Of a stretch of 64,000 nucleotides of DNA, positions 34,359 through 43,455 are shown piece by piece; the first letter of the stretch is position 1, and each line of letters begins with the position of its first letter. The notes below the pieces were generated by a model. The model was not told the DNA's origin, made no database searches, and saw nothing but the letters and a program-made list of their open reading frames with translations. The stretch is from assembly GCF_002138415.1 (NCBI RefSeq), contig NZ_CP015612.1, positions 2,396,001 to 2,460,000 on the forward strand, read 5' to 3'. The stretch comes from Stenotrophomonas maltophilia. GTDB taxonomy: Bacteria > Pseudomonadota > Gammaproteobacteria > Xanthomonadales > Xanthomonadaceae. The position numbers were made by a program, and so were the translations under genes.

Positions 34359-35300
34359 TCATGCGCCACCCGGGCTACTTTGGCTGCTGGATCCAGGTCT
34401 TGTGGCTGGCATCAAAGCGGAATGTGTGGGCCCGCTGCTCACCGGCACCGCCTCCACCAGCGACGAGTTGTCGGTGAGAAGGTAGGCGAAATGGTCGCCA
34501 GAGGGATTGTCCACCTGGTAGATGTCACCGTCCGTGCCTGCCCCAGGCAAACGCAGCATTCCGGGCGTTGCCAGATCGTTTACGGGGCTGCCCACCACAA
34601 GGCGGGTCCATCGATGCGCTGGCGCGGGCAGGTCCACCTGCGAGGTCTGGACGTCGGCTCGGCCAGTACGGGCGTGCCAGCGGCCATCCGCCGAGTTGAA
34701 CACAAAGGCGCACGCGGTCTTCGCCGGGCAGATGCGCCTCTCGTGGCCGTCGCGAAGCTCGATGTTGCTGCGCTGGTTGCCACTGATGGACAATTGCGCA
34801 CCACCGGGTGCCTGGGCCGGTAGCGTGAGCGCGTTGAATTCCCAGCCATTGTCGTGCACCTGGGTAAGAGCATGACTGGAGGCGGGAATTGCCATTTCGT
34901 GCTCGCCGCGCGAGGGCAGCATCATCCGCGCAGACCACCCTCCCAGCACCAGCCAGCCGGCCGCTGCGGGATCCCAGAAGAAGGCCACGCGGGTGCCAGC
35001 GTCCACCGGCAGATACTCCAGATCGGAGAACGTTGTGTTAGCGGCGTCCAGGCGCGCCGGTGCGGCCGCGCTGGAGCGGAGGATGACCGTGTCGCCGGGC
35101 CGCGGATTGACGGGCAGCGTCAGCGCATCAACCCAGTCCCCCTCGGCAAGGTCGAAATGCAGTTCGGAATAGCCCGAAGGCATGGCACCACTTCCGCCAT
35201 TGCTCCCGGGCGTCAGATGGGCCTCTGCAGCCCAGGCCATTCCTGGGGACAGGCTTGCCAGCAATGCAACAGCCAGGCCAGCGCGACGTGTGTTCTTCAT
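34359..35300 (-). CDS. Secreted three-module protein (paralogue B), C-terminus frameshifted
   Basis: A 313-residue product paralogous to 33268-34191: signal peptide MKNTRRAGLAVALLASLSPG, linker LTPGSNGGSGAMPSGYSELH, and modules ending VAFFWDPAAAGWLVLGG and ACAFVFNSADGRWHARTG. The frame of the last module changes after LTDNSSLV. In the open frame it continues with unrelated residues to a TGA at 34359. One frame over, the sequence reads EQRAHTFRFDASHKTWIQQP and ends KTAG-type at 34375, which aligns with the paralogue's FRYDGARGLWAQQAIK end. A one-base loss near CTGGTGGAGGCGG would explain this, either as a real mutation or a sequencing error. The signal and two modules are intact. Confidence 0.72.
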   Translation of the reverse strand: MKNTRRAGLAVALLASLSPGMAWAAEAHLTPGSNGGSGAMPSGYSELHFDLAEGDWVDALTLPVNPRPGDTVILRSSAAAPARLDAANTTFSDLEYLPVDAGTRVAFFWDPAAAGWLVLGGWSARMMLPSRGEHEMAIPASSHALTQVHDNGWEFNALTLPAQAPGGAQLSISGNQRSNIELRDGHERRICPAKTACAFVFNSADGRWHARTGRADVQTSQVDLPAPAHRWTRLVVGSPVNDLATPGMLRLPGAGTDGDIYQVDNPSGDHFAYLLTDNSSLVEAVPVSSGPTHSALMPATRPGSSSQSSPGGA

Positions 35301-35409
35301 AGGAAAGCTCCATTGAGGGAATGCCGGCCGCCTCTGTACGGCCGACACCATCAACGTGGCCAGAATCACCCGACGGCGCTATCTGACATGTCCCATATTC
35401 AATCTGCGC

Positions 35410-35733
35410 TCACGCCTTGCGCCGCGCGTGCAACGGCATCGGGTGCGGCTCATGCCCACAGGCACACGACGCCGCCAACGCGGCTTCCCACTCTCCCCGC
35501 ATCTGCCTGCGCTTCAGCGGGGAGGCATACAGATAATCGTTGAGCAACTCCATGAAGCGCTTCTGCCTGCCCGGAGTCAGCTGGGCAAAGCTCCACATCA
35601 GCGACGCGATATGGGCATCAAGTAGTGACGGCACGGCGACTCCACGCAGGTCGGCAATCGATGCGTCCACCGTAGCGCGCTCATCCTGCGATTCCATCGG
35701 ACAATGTCGGGTTGCGTGGTGCTCATCCATCAT
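35410..35733 (-). CDS. Small protein coupled to response regulator
   Basis: A 107-residue protein, starting MMDEHHATRHCPMESQD, with a helical core (DASIADLRGVAVPSLLDAHI, MWSFAQLTPGRQKRFMELLN) and a His/Cys-containing C-terminus (AASCACGHEPHPMPLHAR). No family is recognised. Its ATG lies within the last codons of the upstream response-regulator gene (35723-36388), so translation is likely coupled. A small regulator or anti-factor of the phosphorelay would fit the context, but nothing proves it. Confidence 0.6.
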   Translation of the reverse strand: MMDEHHATRHCPMESQDERATVDASIADLRGVAVPSLLDAHIASLMWSFAQLTPGRQKRFMELLNDYLYASPLKRRQMRGEWEAALAASCACGHEPHPMPLHARRKA

Positions 35734-36388
35734 TGCTGCCCTCAGGAACGCCACGCGCCACCTGCGAAGCGGAGAGCATGCCCTGATCCAGCGCGTAATC
35801 GAAGATTTCGCTGGTGCGCTTCAGCCCCAGCTTGAGCATGGCCGAGCGCTTCTGGGTGCTGACGGTCTGCCGGCTGCGCCTGAGCTGTTCGGCAATCTTT
35901 TTCTGGCTCATGCCATGGGCGATCATGCGCAGCACTTCGATTTCGCGCTTGGTCAGCGCGACCTCCTGCAACTGCTCGAGCTGCTCCACGATGCTTGCGG
36001 AAAGGTAGCCCTTGTTCCCGAACGCCGCGCGGATGGCCAGCGCCAGGTCGGCCGCGGGGTCCAGCTTGCCGACAATGCAATCCACGCCCACCTTGCCGAT
36101 GCTGGCCAGCACCTGCACGCCGGAAATGCTGGTCAGCACCACCAGGGGCAGCTTCGGAAAGCGCCGCCGCAGGAAACCCAGCATCGCGACCCCGTCGCCG
36201 TACTCGCCCCCCGGCATTGAGAAGTCGGTCACGACCACATCCACGGCGTGCTTGCTCAGGGCCTCGACCAATGCCGTAGAATCGCCGGCAGTAGCGACGA
36301 TATCGATACCCGGCGCCTGGGCCAGCGATTCACGCACCCCCGCGAGAATGACGGGATGGTCATCGGCGATGACAATGCGGATGTTCAT
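35723..36388 (-). CDS. NarL/RcsB-type response regulator A
   Basis: A 221-residue response regulator. The receiver domain has IADDHPVILAGV with the acidic pair and VVVTDFSMPGGEYGDG with the phospho-Asp. The C-terminal LuxR-type helix-turn-helix has LTKREIEVLRMIAHGMSQKK and RRSRQTVSTQKRSAMLKLGL. The TVSTQK recognition helix is of the RcsB kind. Its start is only 89 bases from the divergent regulator B at 36478, with which it shares much of its sequence (PVI..GVR, TDF/TDY, SMPGG/AMPGG), so the two arose by duplication. Cognate kinases are probably those at 37152-43237. Targets may include the fimbrial operon on the same side. Confidence 0.88.
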   Translation of the reverse strand: MNIRIVIADDHPVILAGVRESLAQAPGIDIVATAGDSTALVEALSKHAVDVVVTDFSMPGGEYGDGVAMLGFLRRRFPKLPLVVLTSISGVQVLASIGKVGVDCIVGKLDPAADLALAIRAAFGNKGYLSASIVEQLEQLQEVALTKREIEVLRMIAHGMSQKKIAEQLRRSRQTVSTQKRSAMLKLGLKRTSEIFDYALDQGMLSASQVARGVPEGSNDG

Positions 36389-36477
36389 GACATGATGTCC
36401 TTGCGGTTTTTCACTGTTCTGTCGGTGCCGGTTGCCGGCACACCGTTCCTTCCTGCTTCCATCGGATACCCGCCCTG

Positions 36478-37131
36478 ATGAACTCGTTGGCTATTCGCGT
36501 TGCTCTTGCTGACGATCATCCGGTGATCCGCCTGGGAGTGCGGAGTGCCCTTGAGGAAGCGCCGGCCATCCAGTGCATCGGCGCGGTGGCCGATTCGAGC
36601 GAGCTGGTGGCCCTGCTCAAGCGCGAGCCCTGCGACGTACTGGTGACCGACTACGCCATGCCCGGTGGTGCGTTCGGTGATGGGCTGGAGCTGCTGGGTT
36701 ACCTGATGCTGCACTTCCCTTCCCTGCGCATTGTGGTGATGACCGGACTGGACCAACCCGGCTTGATTCACCGGCTTGACAGCAGCGGCGTGGCCGGCAT
36801 CGTCAGCAAGTCCGATGATCTTTCGCAGGTACAGGCAGCGGTGATGGCGGCCTACGCACATCGCCGCTTCCACTCGCCGGCGGTGACTGAACTGCTGCGG
36901 CGCAGGGAGCAGCGCCGCGTGACCGTACTTTCGCCCAAGGAAGCGGAGGTGGTGAGGCTGTTCCTGGAAGGCCTCAGCATCACCGAGATCGCGACCCGCC
37001 TGGACCGCAAGAAGCAGACTGTCAGCACGCAGAAGGTCAATGCGATGCGCAAGCTGGGCGTCGAGCGCGATGCGGAGCTGTACTCGTTTGCCCCCGACCT
37101 GGGGCTGAAGACCGTGAACCGGCAGCGCTGA
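36478..37131 (+). CDS. NarL/RcsB-type response regulator B
   Basis: A 217-residue response regulator. It has VALADDHPVIRLGVRSALEE and VLVTDYAMPGGAFGDGLELL in the receiver, and LSPKEAEVVRLFLEGLSITE then RKKQTVSTQKVNAMRKLGVE in the LuxR-type DNA-binding domain. It is divergent from its paralogue (35723-36388) and convergent with the large hybrid kinase, whose stop is 20 bases downstream. This pair of RcsB-like regulators with two membrane kinases makes a branched phosphorelay likely. The 89 bases between the two starts must hold both promoters. Confidence 0.88.
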   Translation: MNSLAIRVALADDHPVIRLGVRSALEEAPAIQCIGAVADSSELVALLKREPCDVLVTDYAMPGGAFGDGLELLGYLMLHFPSLRIVVMTGLDQPGLIHRLDSSGVAGIVSKSDDLSQVQAAVMAAYAHRRFHSPAVTELLRRREQRRVTVLSPKEAEVVRLFLEGLSITEIATRLDRKKQTVSTQKVNAMRKLGVERDAELYSFAPDLGLKTVNRQR

Positions 37132-37151
37132 TCGCGCGTTTCCTGTGCAGG

Positions 37152-40100
37152 TCACGATTCCTGCTCCAGTTCGCGCCGGTAGTCATCCAGGCATGCCTGC
37201 AACGCCGCCTGCAATGCATCCAGCTGGGAGGGCGGTACCGCCAGGCCTTCGCGCAGCGCCTGTTCCACCTCACCGCAGTGTTCGCCCAGCACCTGCTCGC
37301 CCAGCATCTGCAGCACCCCTTTGAAGGCGTGCACGCGATCGAGCAGGCGCGGGTTGTCGTTCGCTGCACGCGCGTCGATCATTGCCTGCAGATCCTTGTC
37401 GCCGGTTTCCACGAACAGTTGGCGGATGGCTGCCGATACCCTGTTGGGTGCGCTACGCGTTGATGCAGGGGACACCGGCGCAACAACCGCCTTGCTGGCC
37501 TTGCCCAGCCCGGCTTCCAGCCGATCCAGATTGAGCGGTTTCAGCAGCAGGTCATCGATGCCGGCCGCCAGGCAGCGCTCGCGTTCGCTGGCCAGTGCAG
37601 TGGCGGTGATGGCCAGGATCGGCAGCGACTGCCCGCGCTGGCGCAGCTCGCGCGCCAGCGCGTAGCCATCCATCACTGGCATGTTGATATCGGTGAGCAC
37701 CGCCAGATAGGTGTCGTTGCGCCACGCCGCCAGCGCAGCGGCCCCGTCTTCGGCGGCATCCACGTCGTAGCCGAGTTCTTCCAGCTGCTGCTGGATCAGT
37801 TCGCGATTGACCGCGTTGTCTTCCACCAGCAGCACGCGCCCGCGCGCCGGTGGCGCTGGTGCCGGCTCGATCGGCAGGATCGGCGATGTTCTGTGCTGGC
37901 CCGTACCGATGGCCGCCAGCAAGGCGTCGCTGGCATAGCAGGTGACGTCGGTACGGTCGCCACGCACGTCGGGCGTCAACGGTCCCTGTGCATGGGCGCA
38001 TACCAGGTGGCGATGCGACGCCAGCAGGTGCTGTTCTTCTTCGTGGCTCCACGGCCGGTGATCCCCCACGATCAGCAGCACGTCACCGGTTGCGTCGGCC
38101 TGCGGGGCATCCAGCAGCAGGGGTTCGGCGCCCCACTCCGTCACCAGGCGCCCGATCTCGTTACGCCACTCTGGCGTGGACGACAGCACGGTGATGCGCC
38201 GCCCGCGCAACGGCTGCGCCGGCGGGGTCGCGGCGGGTTGCAGGCGCACTGGCAGCTGCAGGCTGAAGCTGCTGCCCACGCCCTCGGTACTTTCCACCGC
38301 CACCTGCCCGCCCATCGCCTGCGCCAGCTGCTGGCACAACGCCAGGCCCAGGCCACTGCCGCCATAACGGCGCGAGACGCTGGCATCGGCCTGCTGGAAG
38401 GGCTGGAACAGCTGCCCGGCCTGCTGCGGGCTCATGCCGATGCCGGAGTCGACCACCTGCACGCGTAGCTGCGTGCCCTTGCCGTCCACGTTGTGCACCT
38501 CGGCGCGCAGGATGATGCGGCCCGACTCGGTGAACTTGACCGCGTTGCTGACCAGGTTGTTGAGGATCTGGCGGATGCGGTGCGCGTCGCCAATGCAGTC
38601 CTGCCCCGCCGGCGCGTCCACCGCAAAGAACAGGCGCACGCCCTTGCGCAGGGCATCAGGCGCGTACAGCAGGGCTACGCCTTCGATCAGGGGGCGCAGG
38701 GCGAATGGCGCCGGCTCCACATCCAGCTGCCCGGCCTCGATCTTGGAGAAGTCCAGCACGTCGCTGATGATCCGCATCAGCGCATCGGCCGAGAAGCGGA
38801 TGCGATCCAGCCGTTCGCGCTGGCCGGGCTGCAGCGGCGAACGTGCCAGCAACTCCAGGTGACCGAGGACGCCGTTGAGGGGCGTGCGGATCTCGTGGCT
38901 CATCGTGGCCACGAACGCGGACTTGGCACGGGTGGCGGCTTCAGCGGCCTGGCGTGCGGCTTCGGCATCCTCGCGGGCACGGCGCAGCGTATCTTCCAGT
39001 TCCATCTGCGCGGTGACGTCACGCAATGCGCAGACCCAAACGGCCTGATCGTGGTAGGTGGCCAGCGCCATGCTGATCTGCAGCTGGGTGTCAGTGTTCC
39101 CCTCCGCCGGCGACCATTGCAGTTCCAGCGCCTCGTCGCCGTGACTGCTCCGCCCCAGCTCGGCCAATCGCGCGTACAGCGGTGCGGTCGCGTTGCTGCC
39201 CTCATCGGCCTCGTCGCCCACCAGCTGACGTGCGGTGTCGTTTTGCAGCAAGGGCCTGCCACCATCGCGGGCCAGCAGCGCCAGCCCGATCGGCGCGGTG
39301 CCGATGATGGCGCGGCTCAGCGCCTCGCTCTCGTAGACACGTGAGGCGTCGGCAAGTGCGGGTTTGAACACGCGGCGGTCGATGCGCAGCAGCAGCCACC
39401 ACAGCAGGCCGATGATCAACAGCGCGCTGAGGCTGCGTGCCAGCAGATACGAGCCCTGCGCTTTCCAGATATCCGACCAGTCGTAGACATGGTTGAGGGT
39501 CCAGTCCACGCCCGGCAGGCTGCAGCTGAGGATGAAACGCCCCTGCGCGTACTGCCGCGAGGGCTTGGTACCGATGCGTGCCGGCAGGGTCTGCAGCAGC
39601 AGATCCTGCTCCTGGCTGCTCAGGCCACCGGTGCTGAGCACGACCTCATGCTTGGCCGACAGCACCAGATAGCGCCCTTCTTCACGCGCCTCCAGACGGG
39701 ACTTGATGTTGTCGACCGACTCGAACACCACGCGCCGGAAGTACGGCGTGGTGCCCTCGGCCATGGTAACCACGCCCACCAGCGAGGGCTGGCCAGTGAG
39801 CGGGTTGGTCGCATACCGGGAGATCAGCCGGCCCTCACGTGACGCGGCACGGATTGGGCCGGGACGTGGCAGCACCTTGCGTACCTCGGGCTCATCACGC
39901 AGCAGGCGCGCAAAGGCCTGCTGACGGGTGGCCACGCTCAGGGTCTGCAGCAGCTGGGCCTCATCGCGGACGTTGGACACGGCCAGTAGGCGGCCCTGCG
40001 GTTCGTAGGCGAACATTGCCACCGGCCCAGGCGTGTCCTGCGAAGTGATCGAATCGGCGGTGTAGGCCGAATAGATGTCGATCATGCCGAGGTAGGCCTT

Positions 40101-40532
40101 CAGCTCCTCGGGCGGCAGCGGATTCTCGCGGGCGCCGAGTACCAGCCACGGCACGGCGGTACGTCCTTCAGAGCGCACCACCACTTCCTCACCCTGGGCG
40201 TGGAAGCGTTCGGCCAGCGGGGTGCCAACCGCCTTCAGCGCCAAGCGCTGGTCGCGCCACAGCACATCGTTGCCGTTGATCGAGGCGCCATAGGCCCGGT
40301 CGCGCTGGTACAGGAAGTAATCGAGCGCCGCGCGGGCTTCCAGGAACGACTGGCGTTCGCGTGCGTGGAACTCTTCCACATCCGCGATGGAGCTGACGAT
40401 GGCCGCCAGCAGCACCAGCGCCGTTATCAATGCCCCTCCCCCGAGCAGCAGGCGGCGACGCAGCCGGCGCAGGTCGTCCAGGCGCGCGGCGGCGGCGCCG
40501 CCCGCGCCTTGGGCTGCTTCAGTGCCTGCCAT
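37152..40532 (-). CDS. Hybrid sensor kinase with receiver and HPt domains
   Basis: An about 1126-residue unorthodox hybrid kinase. It has an N-terminal transmembrane helix (LLLGGGALITALVLLAAIVS), a large periplasmic sensor, a second helix (SLSALLIIGLLWWLLL), a PAS-like region, the kinase core MSHEIRTPLNGVLGHLELLA, ATPase boxes NNLVSNAVKFTE and YGGSGLGLALCQQL, a region like a receiver but without its Asp (ITVLSSTPEWRNEIGRLVTE), then a true receiver (VLLVEDNAVNRELIQQQLEE; TDINMPVMDGYALAREL) and a C-terminal HPt domain (DRVHAFKGVLQMLGEQ). This is the BvgS/RcsC/EvgS architecture. Start at 40532 by AGGA spacing; 40559 is an alternative. The neighbouring kinase is a paralogue without the receiver and HPt parts. 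Confidence 0.88.
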   Translation of the reverse strand: MAGTEAAQGAGGAAAARLDDLRRLRRRLLLGGGALITALVLLAAIVSSIADVEEFHARERQSFLEARAALDYFLYQRDRAYGASINGNDVLWRDQRLALKAVGTPLAERFHAQGEEVVVRSEGRTAVPWLVLGARENPLPPEELKAYLGMIDIYSAYTADSITSQDTPGPVAMFAYEPQGRLLAVSNVRDEAQLLQTLSVATRQQAFARLLRDEPEVRKVLPRPGPIRAASREGRLISRYATNPLTGQPSLVGVVTMAEGTTPYFRRVVFESVDNIKSRLEAREEGRYLVLSAKHEVVLSTGGLSSQEQDLLLQTLPARIGTKPSRQYAQGRFILSCSLPGVDWTLNHVYDWSDIWKAQGSYLLARSLSALLIIGLLWWLLLRIDRRVFKPALADASRVYESEALSRAIIGTAPIGLALLARDGGRPLLQNDTARQLVGDEADEGSNATAPLYARLAELGRSSHGDEALELQWSPAEGNTDTQLQISMALATYHDQAVWVCALRDVTAQMELEDTLRRAREDAEAARQAAEAATRAKSAFVATMSHEIRTPLNGVLGHLELLARSPLQPGQRERLDRIRFSADALMRIISDVLDFSKIEAGQLDVEPAPFALRPLIEGVALLYAPDALRKGVRLFFAVDAPAGQDCIGDAHRIRQILNNLVSNAVKFTESGRIILRAEVHNVDGKGTQLRVQVVDSGIGMSPQQAGQLFQPFQQADASVSRRYGGSGLGLALCQQLAQAMGGQVAVESTEGVGSSFSLQLPVRLQPAATPPAQPLRGRRITVLSSTPEWRNEIGRLVTEWGAEPLLLDAPQADATGDVLLIVGDHRPWSHEEEQHLLASHRHLVCAHAQGPLTPDVRGDRTDVTCYASDALLAAIGTGQHRTSPILPIEPAPAPPARGRVLLVEDNAVNRELIQQQLEELGYDVDAAEDGAAALAAWRNDTYLAVLTDINMPVMDGYALARELRQRGQSLPILAITATALASERERCLAAGIDDLLLKPLNLDRLEAGLGKASKAVVAPVSPASTRSAPNRVSAAIRQLFVETGDKDLQAMIDARAANDNPRLLDRVHAFKGVLQMLGEQVLGEHCGEVEQALREGLAVPPSQLDALQAALQACLDDYRRELEQES

Positions 40533-40564
40533 GACCGTGATCCTGAGGTGGGTATTCATGCAAT

Positions 40565-43237
40565 TTATCCGATTGCGACAGTAGCTGGCGCATTTGGCAT
40601 AGCTGGGGCCAGTGCCAGCACAACGGCCTGGCAAAGGGCCTCGCTGGCATAGCAGGACACCACGTGCCCTCCGTCCTGCGCCTGCGGACGCAAGGGACCC
40701 TCACGACAGGTCTGTACCCAGGGCTGGGCATTGCGTCGTACCCAACAGACGTCATCTGCTGAAGCTTCGAACAGCACCCAGGCTGCCCCCGGCGATGACT
40801 CCGGCGCCTGGCCCTGGACCAATTGCACCTGCGCCCCCCATCCGCGCAGCCGCCGCTCCAGTTCACCCCGCCATGGGCCGGGCGCCGCCAGCAGGTTGAT
40901 CCGCCGCCCGGACAACGGCAGCGGCACCGGAATGGCAATCGAGGTCAGCAATGGCACGTCGACCACAAAGCGGCTACCCACCCCCGGGGTGCTTTCCACC
41001 CAGATGCGCCCGCCCATGCGCTCGCACAATTGCTGGCACAGCGCCAGGCCGAGTCCTGAGCCACCGAAACGCGAGACGATGCTCGGCCCGGCCTGCACGA
41101 AGGGCTGGAACAGGCGTTCGCATTCTTCCTGGCTGAGACCGATGCCGGAGTCGGTGGTTTCAACCCGCAGGACGCCGCCTTCCTCTTCGCGCAGGTACGA
41201 CACGCGCAGCTGTACTCGTCCGGACGCGGTGAACTTCAGTGCGTTGCTGGTGAGGTTGCGCAGAATGCGTTCAATGGCGGCCATTGGCGCAACCACGGCC
41301 GCCGGCACGTCAGCATCCACCACGCAGTCCAGCTGCAGGCCCTTGGCCTGCGCCATCGGCGCGTACAGCACCGCAACACGTTCCAGCAGCGCGGACGGCG
41401 CAAAGCGCTCCGGCGTCAGCGTCCATTGCCCGGATTCAATGCGGGACAGGTCCAGTACATCAGTGATGATGTCCATCAGTGAATCGGCGGACTGGCGCAG
41501 CCGCAGCACGCGCTCGGCGGGCTCGGCCTGCAACGGCGTGCGTGCGAGCAGCTCGAGGTGGCCGATGATGCCGTGCAGCGGGGTGCGGATCTCATGGCTC
41601 ATTGCTGCCACGAAATTCGATTTGGCTCGGCTGCAGGCGTCCGCCGCCGCCGTGCGGGCGCGCTCGGCCTCGATCTCGCGCATGTTGCGGCTGATGTCCT
41701 CCACCATCAGCAGCACCCCGCCGGGCCAGGCCTCGCCTCCCGAATGGATGTGGGTGCGATGGAACAGGCGCTGCCGGGAATCGCTGGCCAACGCCAGGTC
41801 GCCTTCCACTTCCACGGCGCCATGGCGCAGATCTGCCTGCATCATCGCTTCGCGCAGTTGCGGCATCAGTCGCGCGCCGGCGGCACGGTCCATGCGCTGC
41901 AGCGTGCCATTCCAGTCCTGCACGTGACCGGTACCGGCTTCGAGCAGGGCCACGCCCACTGGCACATGCTCCAGCAACAGGCGCAGGCGCCGATCGCGGG
42001 CGTAGATGGCCTTCACCTGCCGGAACGCCGGCGTGTACATGCGCCGATGCAGCCACAGCAGCAGGCACCACAGCAGCGCCAGTGCGGCCAGCAGGCAGCC
42101 GACCCCGCTTAGCAGCATCGGCGCGATGCCACGCAGGATGTCGGCCCAGCTATAGGTTTCCACCAGCGTCCAGGGCGTGCCTGCCACCGCCAGCGCCAGC
42201 GTGAAGCGCCCGTTGTGGAATCGTGCACGGGTGGCGTCGCCCAGCAGCACCCAATCGACGTCGGCACGCGAACGCGGTGCCTGGGCATCGTCCGGGTTCG
42301 AGGCCAGCACCCGCAGCCCATCGCGATCCAGTAGGGTCAGGTGGCCCTGGCTGTTGCGGCGGAGCAGCGCCTGCAGCCGCGCCATCGGTTCGTAGGCGAC
42401 GAACGTAGCGATGGGTCTGGCGCCCGCGCTGGCCTGGAACACCGACACCAGCGATGGCTCGCCGCTGATCGGGTGGCGGCCAAAGGTCCGGCGTGGTGTG
42501 TCGCTGCGCTCCACGCTCTCCAGCAGCGGCACCTGGTCGTGGCTTGAGACGGGCGACAGCAGCTGAGCCGGTGCGCGCAGATGCTCGAACACCTCACGGC
42601 GCGAACTGGCCGCCAGCGCGCTGATCAGGCTGCGCTCGGTCAGTCCCTTGTCCAGTGACAGGTACTGGCCGCTGGGGTCGAAAAAGTAGGACGCGCTGGT
42701 CGGCCCAGCCTCATCCGCGCTGCGGCTCAGACGCTGGATGAGCGACACGGCGGTGGTGAGCTGCAGATAGCGCTGCAGGTCCTGCGGCTGCCACTGCGTG
42801 GTCTCCAGGCCCAGCGCCATCTGCGGGCGGCTGCTGTCATCGGCAACCACGACCAGGCGTTGCCCGCCTTCCAGGTAGGCGCGGCGCAGGCTCTCGGCGC
42901 TGGCCTCGCCGAGCTGGATGTTGCGGTCCCACGCGTACTCGACCATGTCCGCCATCCGCCCATAGCTGGCGTCCTGGCGGGCCAGCTGGATCTGCAGCGC
43001 GGTATGGGCGCGGCGGAAGTCGGCGATGCGCCGTGCCTCGTAGCCATTGACCTGGACCACGATGAGCGTGATCAGCACGCTCAACGACAGCAGGCTGAGT
43101 ACCACGCCGCAGGCCAGCATCAGCCGGCGCGGGTACTGCCTCAGCGCTTGCAGCTCACCCGCGCCCGATACGTCCGGATCGGCACCGGAGTGCAGGCGGC
43201 GCAGGGACTCTGCAATGGAGGGAGAGGCGGAGGGCAT
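40565..43237 (-). CDS. Membrane sensor kinase, paralogue lacking receiver and HPt
   Basis: An about 890-residue histidine kinase. Transmembrane helices flank a large periplasmic domain (first LMLACGVVLSLLSLSVLITLI, second MLLSGVGCLLAALALLWCLL). PAS-like region, then MSHEIRTPLHGIIGHLELLA with the phospho-His, NLTSNALKFTAS and FGGSGLGLALCQQLCE. The last 120 residues are like the Asp-less receiver segment of the next kinase (INLLAAPGPWRGELERRLRG). No functional receiver or HPt follows. The gene ends six bases before the second kinase, so the two are co-transcribed and probably descended from one duplication. The start is uncertain: ATGs at 43237, 43345 and further upstream are in frame; the chosen one is close to the first helix. 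Confidence 0.82.
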   Translation of the reverse strand: MPSASPSIAESLRRLHSGADPDVSGAGELQALRQYPRRLMLACGVVLSLLSLSVLITLIVVQVNGYEARRIADFRRAHTALQIQLARQDASYGRMADMVEYAWDRNIQLGEASAESLRRAYLEGGQRLVVVADDSSRPQMALGLETTQWQPQDLQRYLQLTTAVSLIQRLSRSADEAGPTSASYFFDPSGQYLSLDKGLTERSLISALAASSRREVFEHLRAPAQLLSPVSSHDQVPLLESVERSDTPRRTFGRHPISGEPSLVSVFQASAGARPIATFVAYEPMARLQALLRRNSQGHLTLLDRDGLRVLASNPDDAQAPRSRADVDWVLLGDATRARFHNGRFTLALAVAGTPWTLVETYSWADILRGIAPMLLSGVGCLLAALALLWCLLLWLHRRMYTPAFRQVKAIYARDRRLRLLLEHVPVGVALLEAGTGHVQDWNGTLQRMDRAAGARLMPQLREAMMQADLRHGAVEVEGDLALASDSRQRLFHRTHIHSGGEAWPGGVLLMVEDISRNMREIEAERARTAAADACSRAKSNFVAAMSHEIRTPLHGIIGHLELLARTPLQAEPAERVLRLRQSADSLMDIITDVLDLSRIESGQWTLTPERFAPSALLERVAVLYAPMAQAKGLQLDCVVDADVPAAVVAPMAAIERILRNLTSNALKFTASGRVQLRVSYLREEEGGVLRVETTDSGIGLSQEECERLFQPFVQAGPSIVSRFGGSGLGLALCQQLCERMGGRIWVESTPGVGSRFVVDVPLLTSIAIPVPLPLSGRRINLLAAPGPWRGELERRLRGWGAQVQLVQGQAPESSPGAAWVLFEASADDVCWVRRNAQPWVQTCREGPLRPQAQDGGHVVSCYASEALCQAVVLALAPAMPNAPATVAIG

Positions 43238-43455
43238 GGCATCGAGCGGGCGCCGGCGGCGCGATGTGAAGGACGTGGGAACGCCAGCATGCGTGGCGGC
43301 AGCGAGCGCCGATGTAGGACAAGGTCGAAAAAGGCGTCCATGCATGACGCATTTGCCCGTAAAGACAGTTCTGTCCACATTTCGAACTTGTCCTGTTTCT
43401 GCGCGACTTCGGGCTGGGGACGCTGTACGCATTCCCAATCTACGAGGACATCGCG

